Assembly (NCBI GenBank): GCA_037903355.1 | Contig: JBAJFE010000009.1 | Location: 868,001-932,000, forward strand | Source of the DNA: Trichuris trichiura | Taxonomy: Eukaryota > Nematoda > Enoplea > Trichinellida > Trichuridae | Reading direction: 5' to 3' | DNA length: 64,000 nucleotides | Part shown: positions 13,605 through 25,663 of the stretch, one piece after another | Layout: each line of letters starts with the position of its first letter | Numbering within the stretch: the stretch's first letter is position 1 | Notes under the pieces: model-generated | What the model saw: only the letters and a program-made list of their open reading frames with translations | Database searches by the model: none | Told to the model about the DNA's origin: nothing | Made by a program: the position numbers and the translations under genes

Positions 13605-16521
13605 ATGGACAGTTGTGCAAATGCGGCAGCGCCAGATAAAACGACGAAGGCAACGCGTGTCACTTGCATACAATGGAACAAACCCTGGCGCTTTCTGGGC
13701 CTTCTTTCAAGCGAAGCGTTCCTTGATTACTTGGCCAACCAAAAGTGTTGGGTAGGATATAAAAAAAATTTAAAAATGACGTATTACAAATGCAACCTAA
13801 GCCAGCATTGCCCAGCTATATTACGTACTGTTGACGAAAAAGAGGGCTTATTTGTTGTCATATATGACAATGGGAAGCAACATGTGCACCCCGACGTTCA
13901 GAAATCTTCCGAAGGCCGCATGGCCGATAGCATAGATTGGAAATTAGTACATATTTTCAGAGATGTTGTTTCTGCTTCCGTTTTTCTGGATTCTCAGAAA
14001 TACTGGCAGTCATCAGCTGCTACTGGAAGTCTTTACCACGTTAAGCTTTACAACTGCTCAATTGCTGCAGGTTGCCCCGTAATGTTCAAGCTAGTTTTTG
14101 ACTATGAACAGAACTTGGCAATACTGTACAGCAATCGCGAGGAGCATAGCAGTGACTGTATAACATTTACCATAAGGCGAACCACCAATGAAGCCATTCC
14201 GCTTGGTTCAACTGGTAGAAATAATATAAACGCACCTGTGGAGGATGAAGGCGCCTATAGCTTTTCGGAATCTCTGCACTATACATCAGTGAGCGCAATG
14301 GAAGGCATTGTATCACCTAGGAATTCCGCAAGCGACTCTGCGTATACTTTCTCAGCATGCCGCCAACAGCTCAAAACTGGACAGAGTCAACATGATAATC
14401 ATTCGAGAAGTGCAACTTTGTCCAGCGAAAGAGTGACGAAATGCCAAGACGCTTCACGTCATTTTGGAAAGCAGTTGACGTCTTCCCTAGTTGGAATGAC
14501 GCTTTTGATAGAGCGTTACAAGAAGGACCTTGGAGAAAAGCGCCAGGGCAACAAAGACGTAAGGTTGGCATTGTATCCTACTTACAGTGTCCTAATAAGT
14601 GGAAAAACGGTTGTCTCGCTTGCGCTGCTATTTTGCGGCCAAATGGGGAAGATCGTTATACATACTTTTTCGGAAAGGATCATTTGCCTCGCTGTAAGGC
14701 AGATAGCATTCGCGAGAGAGAAGCGAAGTCTTTGGCTTTACAAAGATGGCACAAGGGGCTATCGATGGCATCGACGAGCAGGTTCTTGCAGCAGCGCGGC
14801 TTTTACGAGATCGCCTGTCAAAAAGTTAAACAATTCATTGCCTCGCACACGGAGGAGGAACCTTCCTGTTCACAATGCAATGCTGTCCGCGTAGCTAAGA
14901 AAGCGCGGCGAGACAGTCGGTATAAAAGCAAACGTTCAGCGTCTTCACGTTCTCACTCATATTGTACACGGGTTTGTACTTCCGTTTGTGCTTAGTCGTG
15001 ACTTCTGAAATTTCTGTTCGCTTTCAGGCGAGCAGCGAGTTAGAAAGACGTAGAGGTAACGAACCTTCAAGCGCTGCAATTTTTTCTCCGATCAGCACGC
15101 CATCTATGAATATAGTAATTTGTAAGATGGTATATTCAGGCGCAATTTCGCGTATTTCAGAATGACGTTCCCTTCCTGGACGAATGTGCTTCTCCAGCTG
15201 TTAGCGAATCGTATCAAATGGCTTCCATTAGGGACGAACAGGTTGATTGCAAATGATCAATACAGTTGTATGTCAGTTGTTGTTTTCAGGAGGATGAGCA
15301 AGACATCAATGCAAGTCGAAGCGGGAACCTGCAGGTTAGTCTGCGCATCAACGTCTCGTCTTCAATTCATCATAGCAGCATTGATCATAGACTGAAGCAA
15401 CTGATGATGAACGTATAAACAGAGCGTTATTTGAATCCTCAATTGATCAAAAACCAAGTCGCTCTTCACCAATGGTAGGAGACCAAGATCGTAGTCTCCC
15501 ATTTACGCACTTTTTGTTAAGATCCTACTCTCATTCATACTTTCATTTTCTTACTGAAAATGTATTGAGTTTCTTTCGTAAAATTCCAAAAAATTCGAAA
15601 CTGGCCTAAGGTAGCCAATGCAAATTTTTGTATTTCAAAACGGCATATGCCAGTGCGATACAAAAAAAGGGCTTTGCACTCAGTTCTTCAAGCGTAGTAG
15701 CAGTACGAGGTTTAAACATTTTGTTCAAACAGTCGACTCAACGCAAATGCAATTCTTACTTTTTCAAGTTCTGCTAAATGTACGAAAGCGTTTTTTTTTC
15801 TTTCAGTATACAAAAAATCGCTTTATACGGTTAAACCCCGCGCATTTCCGCCTATCCGGGGAGCTCGGATACGGCTGGTTTTCTGATACGCGTGTTACTA
15901 CCGTAGGTAGTATTAGAATGCAGGTACAAACCGTAAATTTAAATCGCACTGTTCATTGATCCTTGTGATCGCCGTAAGGTTAGGGCACGACACATTAAAA
16001 TTAGCTTGGTGTGCACCATAGCCAAAGAAAAAATGACTAGAAAAAAAAAGAAAAGAGGCTATCACAACAGGCGGCTGCGTAGTAGCCTGAACGCCTTTAT
16101 TGCATACGGTAGTTGAGATTCAAATTTCCGTATAGGCTTACGGATGTGAGGGAATTCAGATAGGGCTGCATATGAGGGCTTTGACTGTAATCTTTTTACA
16201 AATCGATTTGCATATAGCTCTCAGTTGAGCTGATCAATACTATTACCGTTTAAGGTACGTCGTTCGATGGTAAGCCGATCTCTCAGTTCATCCTTGGATT
16301 CTTTATCGGAACCTGGCGTGCGAATAAAGAAAGAAATCCCTGAAGTAAACAGAGTATTCCCTTTTTTACAATCACATTTTTATGGTATTTTCAAGGTCGC
16401 CTTAGAAATGCTTCATACGGTAACACAGCAAAATGCATGGATGAAGAGAGAGTTGGCTGATCTCTGTGCCGCCGAACAGTCAAGCGACGAACTGTCGTTA
16501 CGTGAACATCCTGTTGACTAG
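13605..16521 (+). CDS. Protein with three WRKY/GCM1-type zinc fingers
   Basis: Seven exons, all in phase 0: 13605-14288, 14426-14971, 15028-15114, 15161-15241, 15290-15334, 16255-16344, 16396-16521 (552 aa). Finger 1 (Cys63, Cys69, His93, His95) has spacing C-x5-C-x23-H-x-H and reads TYYKC...CPAI...VVIY...HVH, like the zinc finger of WRKY proteins. Finger 2 (Cys151, Cys157, His181, Cys185) is C-x5-C-x23-H-x3-C. Finger 3 (about 283-318) is looser, ending H-x3-C. Each is preceded by a Trp/Phe-rich segment. A basic tract follows finger 3. The C-terminus has IKKE, a possible sumoylation site, and a helical tail. The WRKY-GCM1/FLYWCH superfamily includes DNA-binding regulators and transposase-derived domains, so a nuclear DNA-binding role is inferred. 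Start is the first ATG; an upstream GTG is in frame. The 921 bp intron before exon 6 could hide another exon. Exact family name is uncertain. Confidence 0.82.
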
Positions 16522-16824
16522 TTGTAAGTTTTAAAAAATAGTCTTCCTATTTATTAGGTTCGTTGTTGTTCGTTATCGCGACTGATGACCGTCGGCCAGT
16601 GATAATAATTCTACAAAAAACCGTTACAAAGCATCCGACACTTAGTGTCATTGTACTGACATTATGCTGTATAGATTACCAGATACATTAATCACGTTGA
16701 ATATAACATATACATTTGAAATGTAATACAGCAGACTATGTATGAGCTCATATACATTATACGCATAAGTTTAATCGTTGCTGATGTCATGGAAAGCTAA
16801 TTTTACGTTGTAACAATAAGGTAG
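16522..16824. other. Convergent 3' intergenic region
   Basis: About 300 bp between the stop codons of the zinc-finger gene (+) and KDM4 (-). AT-rich, presumably both 3' UTRs; no gene seen. Confidence 0.6.
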
Positions 16825-19800
16825 CTATTCGAACATACGCTTTCGTAGTTTGCGCTTAACATGTTCAGGTAAAATATCTCCTGGTCCGTATACTTCGTCG
16901 CGAGTACAGTCTATTAGTTGGCCATCATCCAGCAGTATACGATACGACGAGCCATGGTAAGCTCGGCGAAACGTTCCACCGTACAACTTTTTGTCTATCC
17001 ACCTAACTTGCACTTTGACTCCATTTTGATGGGCGCCAAAGCATTCCCCAGAACACTCGCAATTTTCCAACGTTGAAATGAATATGCCGTTTGAAAAAGA
17101 GCCGTCGTCAAAGTCGACTGCGCAAAATATGGCCTCTCCGACTGATTTGACGACGCCTACGCAAAAAATGAATAGGAATACCAGTAGGTATATTTAAATT
17201 TTAAAAGAGGTGTACCGTAGGAAAATTTGGTTCCGCTACACTGAGCTACAACTCGCTCGCCAGCACTGACGACCGGCTTCTCGTCGGCAGTATTTGTCGC
17301 AACATGTTCGCTACACATAGCAACTGCCAACTGAGGCCAATCGCGTATTTCGAATGTGACGTCCGATTTCCAGCCGCACGAAACGTGAAAGGTAGTGTTA
17401 CACGAACCATAACAGCAAACAACGGGGCGACCAATTTTTGACGTACAATAAGTACAGGAAAGTTTGGATACAGAATTAAGCGCTTCCTACAAGTATTTAA
17501 CGGATGAGATGACCGAAGTGAATGAATGATCATTTTAAAACTTACGGTCACGTTAACGACCGTACGGCCATCGGCGGGAAAGTGGAAACGAACTTTGCTG
17601 GTCATTAACGCACAACTAAGATGGACCCATCGTCCATCGGAAGTTCGGTTGAAAGCTTCACCGGAACTACCGCACAGTACGCAATGTACAACTTGCTCGT
17701 TGAGATCCTGCAAATCAACTTCACTATTGTTTGAAAGTGAATCAGGCGAAATTATGGCTTACGGTACACCTGTCGCATTTCCAAGCAGTGTTGTTGCCTT
17801 CCTGTACGTCTTCCCAATTTAAATTATAACAAGTAGCGTGGACCACTACGTTGCAGACGGAACAGGAAAGAAGCGTATCCGTTACGGTTGGACTTTTTGA
17901 AATAACCCCAAAATTAGTCGTTAAATCTGGCATACAAAAAAGACAACTATGCATTTATTGCCGTAAAAGGCGTGTTTACCATTTTTTTGAAAACAGTCGT
18001 CCGATACGATGCGTCGACTGCTTTGCGGTACCGAATCCGTTCGCTTTGCCAAAATGCGCGACACGAACAGCTGACACAAAGCGCAATGAGGTTCGGTCAG
18101 GGCGAGAAAGGCGTTTCGAATTTTCTCTTCCTTAAAGGGCACTATGCGCGGTTGATGGTTTGAGCCTAAAGAGAAAAAGTATTCAACAGCATAGGCTGAA
18201 AACTCCGCGTCCGATAATGAGATTCACAAAAGACGGGAACGTTTTAGAAATTTGAATTCATCCATTGCAATACCGTAGAAGACTAACCATCAAAAGGTTG
18301 TTCGCAGATGTTCTCCGCGTCCTCGGGAGGCTTTTCAGCCTCGTAACCTGAAAACAGAAAATGAGACTTACAGTAATAGCAACGGCTTCCCATAGTTGCT
18401 TTAAAATTATTAAGAGAAAAATTCAAGTTGTCTTAGGATTTCATGTACTTCATTTTCAGTATACGGTAAAAGGCGCCTGCTTTTCCTAAAGGCTAACTAA
18501 GGAGGAGGTTTCTCGCACTTGTATAAGCAAAACCGCCTTAAAATTAGCTCTCTGCGTTGGTAGAAGTTTAGAAAAAGGGAAATTTCCACTAAAGTTTCAA
18601 ATGCTTACCCGCGTCTTGTCTACATAACTTTTTCGCATATTCGTCCGGAAGGAAACGTTTAACGAAAGGGCCCATTTCGATGCGCACTGCGTCGGCGCTG
18701 CACGTGCACAAATTTGCCCTCATTCCGAAATTTATCCATCGAATGTTTGCAAAGTTGGTACTTTCGGCGCAGTTGTATCCCACGTTGAAACCACAATGGT
18801 ATGCGTAGGGAAAAGTGATCATGAACTCGCCAGCTTTGTGTATAACGGTACTATACGGTATACCGTGCTCTCGAAGTATATGGGGTGCCATAGCGATGGT
18901 CTTATGTCGCATAAAAGCACTACACGCTCGAGCCGTATGAGGAAACATGGTAGCGACCAAATGTTCAAATCGAGCGCCGTGTTCCGGAGAAACAACGTAC
19001 CAAAACTTTGGATGGCCAAAGTGCAGATAATTTATGCTATGCAAATCCATGTCCTCTGTATGCCAAGCGAAAGTAGCCCTCCACATGCCAAAATATAAAT
19101 ACGGAGTAGTAACGCCTTCGATCTTCTTTCGGTCTGTTGTTTTTACAAGGTCCAGGATGGTATTTAGTCGACTGATATTCCAACAGTGCACATTGGAATC
19201 GAATAAGCTTCCTGGAGTGTCGGCTCCGTAAATGGCACCACCTAAAGGGAGCGCTTCCCAATATAACCTGAAAATCAATTAAACAAACGAAACTATAGTA
19301 ACGTTCATGTACCGTTCCAGTTCGTCCGTTGACTTGTAGCTTGGAGTAGCATGTTTCGGACTGACGGCTAACTTGCGAAAGTCAGATATCGACATGGAAG
19401 ACACCAAACATGCATTTCTTAATTGATATAAGCCATTCTTTCCGGATACGATCTGGGTGATCGGCCTAAACGGAAATGAATTACAGCTGGAGAAATAAAA
19501 GTTACCTAGCATCAAAGCCTTAGAAAAGCTGGACATTTCAAGTATACGATCCAAAACAAGATGGAAAAAACCAACATTTTTAAAAGGATACAAAACAAAA
19601 GACAACAACGCTAGATGCACAATCTTAGCTCAGCTTTCTGTATTTGCCAAAGAGAGAAAGCATGCGCAAAAGTAATGGCAATATGGTCGACTGAAAGTTA
19701 GTGAATTGATGCTTGAATTCCCGCGCGCGCTTGCAGTATACTTCTGCAAACGAGCGCAGAATGCCAACCGTTAATTCTGAAAGCATAAAGGAAAAAAGTG

Positions 19801-20484
19801 ACACTTTTCCTCGTATAAGGAACATACGGAAGAATTAGCTATTCTTCTTCAAGTACGCTATAACAAAATGGCAGACATGAAGATGATGAAACCCGTCTTC
19901 ACCCTTTTTTGTTATATAAACCAAAAATGGTCATACACAAAGCTTTTTAATAGCGGAAAACAGTATTTACCTTAAAGGTGACGGAGAACACTTGAATGAA
20001 GTTACGATATCCCGTTTCTTACTGGCTCAAGAATGCATTGCAAACAAGCATGGAAAGAGAATATGTACAGCCAAATAAAAGATGGTTTTCGGCCGAAACT
20101 GCAGGTTCAAAATTTCGAAAAGAAACGGGTGGGTAACGACAAGTCGATGGAGTGGAACTTGCAAGCCCAACCCGATACACTTTGCGAATCAACAAACAAC
20201 ACTCCCTGATCGATAATTCTAAATTGGCTATTCGAAAACATTAAACCTTTAGACGGCTGAACGTAAGGCTAAAACTTGTATCCCGTATGGGCTTACGAGC
20301 GAATTCTGATCTTTGGATTTTCGTAGGAGCAAGGATCGCAGGGCCTCCATTCTGCAGGTGGAATAACTTTTGCTAGTCCAACCTTTGGAGCACCTGCCGC
20401 TTCTATGCTTTCAATGTAGGCAGCAAAGTTGCTGAACTCCTCTGCTGTTGGTCGAAATACGGGCACCTCGCTCGGACACATCAT
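16825..20484 (-). CDS. KDM4: KDM4-family histone lysine demethylase (JmjN-JmjC-PHD-ePHD-Tudor)
   Basis: Nine exons sum to 724 codons plus stop: 20484-20297, 19465-19313, 19267-18609, 18347-18288, 18165-17980, 17926-17763, 17707-17546, 17486-17216, 17156-16825; every junction keeps phase. Order: JmjN (about 8-50, 'FRPTAEEFSNFAAYIESIEA'), JmjC (about 120-290), PHD, extended PHD, and a double Tudor at the C-terminus. Iron ligands are present: His183 and Glu185 in FAWHTEDMD, and the His of YHCGFNVGYN (about 271). The KDM4-specific zinc ligands are also present (C and H in ACSAFMRHK, both C in LCTCS). Tudor keeps VRWIDKKLYGG and VDFDDGSF, the aromatic positions used to read methylated H3K4 in human KDM4A. 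It should be an Fe(II)/2-oxoglutarate nuclear demethylase acting on H3K9/H3K36 methyl marks. It is shorter than human KDM4A (1064 aa) because the linker between JmjC and PHD is short. ATG at 20484 starts just before JmjN; a second ATG follows directly. Confidence 0.96.
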
Positions 20485-21682
20485 TGCAGGTTAGTTTTCT
20501 TCGCTTCATACGGTAAATGCACATAAGAATATTAACGTACGATTGACGTTCCGCGATAATGTTCCATATCCGACTAAATTAATCTACATCACTTCCCTCT
20601 CCTCGTTTTATGTGTACGGCGATGATTGGACTTCTTGAATTTGCTAAATGGGAGGCTTTGATACTGACATTATCAATACAAGAAAAGATTTCAATGACAT
20701 TCATAACTTAGACAGGTTGCCTCAGTTTTCCATTCTCTTAAAAATCGATAACGTCTACTATGTTATTCTTCAAAATTTTTATTCAATGGATTGACGCATT
20801 ATTCTTAGAGTGGATTTTTCTATCGCCAGAAGTGTGTTCTGGAAGCGGAATCGAATTATCCTCATATAGAAATTACAAAAGGATAATTAATTGCTAAAAA
20901 CATGACTACACAATGCCAAATCAATCTCGCATATAATTGTAAGACGACAAAGAATGCAGAAAAGTTCTTCGTACGTTAATAAGCTCATCTAAGTACAGAT
21001 AAAGAATCGCTCATTCTTAGAAATTGCCAGTAAACGGTGCAATAAAGATTTTTAAAGTACTTGCCTTTCATATCGCGTCATGGCATTATTTTCTTAAGCT
21101 AATAAAAAAATGTCGAAGTTAAATCGACTTAATTGGTTTAATAATTGTTTATTCATTCTGAGAGCAGAAATTGCACAAATGAAAAGCTTTTTTCGATAAA
21201 TAAGCGTGCCATTTATACATTTTTCTTATTTTTTTTCAGTAGGCGCCGGGAGATTACTGTAGATAAAATTAAAATTAGGTACTGTCAGTCCAGGTGACGC
21301 CAGGCTGATCAAGACTAAGCCTAAAATCAAGTTCTGTTAAGGCCAATAGCCGTGAACAACTTAAGGATAAAATTAAAATTAGCGACAACATTATTTTAAA
21401 CCGCCCGCCGTTACTTAAACTAATGGAACTTGAATTCCATCTACAGTACGTCCCTAGCTTCTAATGGAAAAAGCAGCATTTTCCGCTTTTAAAAGCTCGC
21501 CCACTCCATTCATTTGTCTGATAAGTTTTTTATTTATTAATATAAACGAAGCATTTTGCTTAGGAATAATTTTAATGAGTAAAGGTGTAAACGAGGCACC
21601 AGGCGGTTTGCAGACGCACATACTGTCGAGGTGTTCCATCAATGTCGAACAGATAAAGACTATATTTCATTGAGCAAAAAGT
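20485..21682. other. Intergenic between KDM4 and FAN1
   Basis: AT-rich, no open frame of note. It holds the KDM4 upstream region, the FAN1 3' flank and one dispersed repeat copy near 21395-21470. Confidence 0.55.
21395..21475 (+). repeat. Dispersed repeat family 1, copy A
   Basis: Aligns by eye with 23400-23475 in the same orientation. Shared blocks are GAACTTGA, CTACAGTACG, CCTAGC, a TCTA before a GG, and GGAAAA. No coding content or terminal repeats identified. Confidence 0.6.
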
Positions 21683-24600
21683 TCATTCAGAATCGTCCGA
21701 GAACGTTGAAATCATCTGACTATTGCTTCTCATCGTCTTTGTAGACGTACCTAAAAATTGCAGCTGGATAAAACTGGAGCACAGTTGAAGCTGAATGATA
21801 CAATTCGAAAATAGAAAACTACGGTATTATATGCGTTACCCTCAACTCGGCATACTTCAATGTCAACACCGATGCTATGCAGATATTCAAGCCAATGTTT
21901 CTGCTTCATCGACAATCTATCACCAACCGCTTTCACTTCTACGACCTAAAATGAAAAACAAATGGATAGCTAAGTGTATGGAGCCTAATTGTAGCAATGG
22001 GGCTACCTTGAACTTTCTCTGGCAGACATTCCAGACGAGCAAGTCGGGCATACCTGAACGGTGACGACGAAAATCAAATGCAAGTCGGTAAAAGATTTTA
22101 GCGAGCAGATCGCCACCAATAACAGTCGCAACTTCCTGAAAAAAAAATTTCGCGCTCTGTCGGACAAAAGGATGTCAATAATACTTCAATAAGTGTAGTT
22201 GTATCGAATGTCTCCCAACTGACAAGCGATACGGTGTTTTTATACTCATTCCAAGTTTCTCGAATACGTTCACAAATATCCTACCAACAAAACTGGTTAC
22301 TTCCGTAAGCAAACCGCCATAGCCAACCTCAGCGCTTAAAGTTGTTAGAAGCTCAAATTTTTTCTCGAAATGATCCTTTCTTCGAGGCCAGAATAAATCT
22401 GCGTCGTGAATGTCCAATGGCTCCGACTGATATTTTGAAAACCACACGTCCGGCACATCGCAGCTGTAAATCTCTTGCCAACAGAGAAGACCGAATAGTG
22501 TCAACCAAATTATGGACTCTGTATGCATCCCTTTGGAAAAAAAGGTTGCATACACCAAGTGACGCATAAAAATTATGCTAATATACCTCCAGAATAGTTC
22601 TCCTGGTCAAAGTAATATTTGAGCGCTGCTGCCTCAACATTAGCGCAAGAAAACTGGTTTTTTCCAGGCATTATGAAGACCGTTTTCACAGAGGGGTTAA
22701 AAGACTTGGTCAACACAGGTACTTGTATAACCTTTAAGGGTATGTCGAGGCGTTGCAAAAGATTATCCCTATCATCGACTACAATTTCAACTGGCACATT
22801 AGAATTAGCCTTTCTTTTCCTGGAATACGATTCTTGCAGCCTTTTAGCTCTTTCCGCAATGCTACTTCGGACTATGTGACCAAGCTGCGATTCACTCAAT
22901 GCCATTTGCGCCACCTTCAAGGCCTGAAATTTATTCATAATTAGCAAAAGAGAATTCTGTTCTTTCAAGTGATCAAAAAATTACCTCCAATGGCTTCTTA
23001 AGGTGGTGCTCATAGTTGAGGACTATTCTTTCATACCAGCTGCCTCGTTTACGTGGCATAATGGAAGGGTCGCAGGCGCTTATTAGCCAAACAAATTCAT
23101 CAGTAGCCTCTTTATAACGTTTCAACTTTTCAAGAGACTGCGGCAGGAAGGTATATGCCCGTATCAATGAGAAACATGCAGAATAATCGTAGAAATAACT
23201 TGGCTCTTTAAATGTGACCCTAAAATTACAATCCTATTAAGCTGTACGCACCTTAGGGCATCCTATCTCAGCAACATGTAGGCTTGATAACCAATAATGC
23301 AGCATTTATTAGAACAAACCAAAAGGGCTAAAAGCTATGCAAGATAAGAAGGGAAAAAAACAAGTGTAGGATGTAGGAAAATCTTTGCTTAAGCTGCACG
23401 CGGTTATTCGGACTAAAAGAACTTGATTTTCGTTCCCGCCTACAGTACGCACCTAGCGTCTAGCGGAAAAGACCTCAAATAGGTAATAAGAAAACGTGCT
23501 GCGCCAAAAGATGAAAAAATTTTAAAATTTTACCGTTTCGCAAAGGATTCCATTTCTTCCAAAAGAAACGGCTTTGCACTTTGAACATGCAAGACGCATT
23601 GCTCATACTTCTTTGCATCCCAAAGAAGCCTCGCTGTTACTTCGATTTCGCAAGCTTTGCAATATCTGCGCGACCAAAAAATGCACTGCAGTGATTAAGA
23701 GGCCAAAGGATACCTCTCCAAGTCCGATCGGGACATGAATAGACAGCTTTTTTGAAAGTCCATTTCAGCAATGGCTGTTTTAAACTGCCCAAGAGACGAT
23801 AGCAGCATTGTATAGCTAAAACAAGCTATGCGAGCAAGAGTTGGCAAAAATAAGCCTACACAAGGTTAGCTGCAAGGTGTTGCCCATTGTTAGATCCCAA
23901 ACGTAATGGCGACATTTCTGTGGGCGAAAAAAAGTGGAAAAATTGGACGAATACCATTTTCGCATTGGGTGCCAACCTAACTATATCGCCAACCTTCGCC
24001 TTAGCTCTAAAAACCGATCTGTAGCCAAAGATGTATGCTTAGCGAGCGTACTTTTTCAACAACGCGTTTCTGAGATTTCCAAAAAGCGTTCGCTGACTTG
24101 CGCAATGCTTGCTTAGTTGTAGAATCAATGCTTCTTTCGTAGAGGCAGCTTTCAGCTTGAACTCTTTAGCCAATTCAAGTAGCACTTCTCTTCCCAAAGG
24201 CTTAAGAGCCTCAACCGTACTAGTATTGGCACCGAACGCTGCAAAGACAATAAATGCAGCTTTGACAAAGCCAGCTGCGCCCAACCGGATATCAAAAACT
24301 CGTATTGGCAAAGAGCTTTAATTGAACATTCAAAGTTGGGCTTTACACCTTCCCATAGTTCACGATATTCTTGCTGCAGTTTGGATAAAGTCAACCACCT
24401 ATCAGTTCGCAGAAATAACCGGCAATAAAGCTCTTTGGCGGGATCTGCAATCATTTTACCCTAAAAAGACTAATGTAAAAATAAAAAGTCTTACTGGGAA
24501 GACTACGATATGCTTCTAGGTATGCTCTGTCGCTGGAGCAAAAAATCGTTTCGAAATGCGGATCCGATTCAACAACAGAAAGTATTTCTTCGAAAAATTT

Positions 24601-24896
24601 CCGCTTATAAGACTTTGAAAGCTCATTTTTCCTATCACTGCCAACGGAGGCCAAAATTTTTGATTCGCACTCCAACGTTATTTCGTCATCCGAACATTCT
24701 ACCAAGTCAATAAAATTCGAGTGCAAATTAGGCTTTGAACCGTTTTGAAAGCTTGAACATGAAGCTTCGGAGTTTGTGGCTTCTTCTAAACTGTACAGTT
24801 CAGCAATGCTGCCATCCGCTGGTTCTGCCACCAAGTTGGTCATTGCTTCGAAAATATTCGCAATCACATACGGTTCACGGACAGCGTATGAGTACA
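21683..24896 (-). CDS. FAN1: FAN1 Fanconi-associated nuclease (VRR-NUC)
   Basis: Structure-specific nuclease for interstrand-crosslink repair. Exons: (about 24896)-24495, 24444-24286, 24238-24052, 24006-23860, 23815-23714, 23665-23534, 23219-22985, 22923-22587, 22530-22328, 22280-22185, 22135-22007, 21945-21840, 21750-21683, all phase-consistent, about 765 codons. Segments align in order with human FAN1: winged-helix/SAP part (LYCRLFLRTDRW; EALKPLGREVLLELAKEF), LFMSRSDLERY, the helical part (KRYKEATDEF...WYERIVLN), FGLLCWQEIYSCDVPDV, SLVSWETF, then the nuclease core SGMPDLLVW...VVEVKAVGDRLSMKQ. Asp of PD and Glu/Lys of EVK are the expected catalytic residues. The N-terminus is incomplete: no ATG is in frame before 24896, and the exon carrying the start (perhaps within 25196-24990) and any UBZ zinc finger was not resolved. 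Intron 6 (23533-23220) contains a dispersed repeat. Confidence 0.94.
23400..23475 (+). repeat. Dispersed repeat family 1, copy B
   Basis: Second copy of the element at 21395-21475, sitting inside FAN1 intron 6. It shares GAACTTGA, CTACAGTACGC, CCTAGC and GGAAAA blocks with copy A. Confidence 0.6.
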
Positions 24897-25663
24897 CTCA
24901 AGCAAGGTCAACTGCATAACAAGTGTGGTCATCCAGACTTAAACTTAAGCCGTGGCAGCATTTACGGTTATTACATTTTCGAGCTACCCCTAAATACAAA
25001 AGCTAATATATTTGCAGGTAACACTAAGCGAATGCTTTTCGCAAGGTTCTCTCTTAGCTTGCAACGTTTTCCTAGGAGCATTCACTGGTCCTTCTTGCGC
25101 TAAAAATTTTTTACATTGCTTACTCATACTTGAGAAAGGAAGCATTGCTTTTAGTTTTCTAATTCTGTCAAAGCATTGATCTAATTGCCGTTTCACTTCT
25201 CAACGTGCGCATTTAGTTAGCTTGATGAGCTGTAGCTTAAAAGAAGTTCGTGTTTGTGCATATACAACAGTTGCATGGTGATCTGAGCGGAGAACAGCTA
25301 TCTAGTGCGTCTTGTCGATTATGCGCCCATCGTAAGAGAAATGCAGGTTCCTTTCTGACAAGCATGCGGCCATTCTGCTCTGCCCTTACTGACAAGCATG
25401 CCAGCTCATCTGTTTCACCTTTACCCAGCACAAACCAAAATATAAGCTTAATATTTAGGCTAAGGCTTACGCAACGCCGGAAACGGACAGATGGAAAAAT
25501 TACAGTATGACAGTGAGGCGCGTAAGCGACAAAACCTCAACTGTGTCATTTTTTAAGGCAGATAGTAGAATGTTCTTTTGATAACTGATACCCTCAAGTA
25601 AAAAACTTCAATTTACTTTACTCTGCTGTACATAAGAGGACATCGCTGTAAAAAAGCTTCTGC
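24897..25663. other. FAN1 5' region and divergent intergenic
   Basis: Separates the resolved start of FAN1 (-) from MMADHC (+). A minus-strand frame at 25196-24990 opening MKRQLDQCFDRIRK may be the true first FAN1 exon, but its donor is unclear. A dispersed repeat occupies about 25250-25540. Confidence 0.4.
25250..25540 (+). repeat. Dispersed repeat family 2, copy A
   Basis: Shares order and orientation of several blocks with 57395-57640: GAGAAATGCAGGTTCCTTT, GCAAG/CAAGCATGC, GCCCTTACTG, a TTTAGGC-rich stretch and ACAGTATGAC near the end. Noncoding; likely a short nonautonomous element or its remnant. Confidence 0.65.

Noticed and set aside
15162..15395. 77-codon frame over exons 4 and 5 of the zinc-finger gene
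   Set aside because: Frame-shifted reading of two short phase-0 exons that splice cleanly in the other frame.
22281..22327. A 20 or 26 bp intron in FAN1
   Set aside because: Using the earlier donor GTTGGC gives a normal 47 bp intron with correct phase and better alignment.
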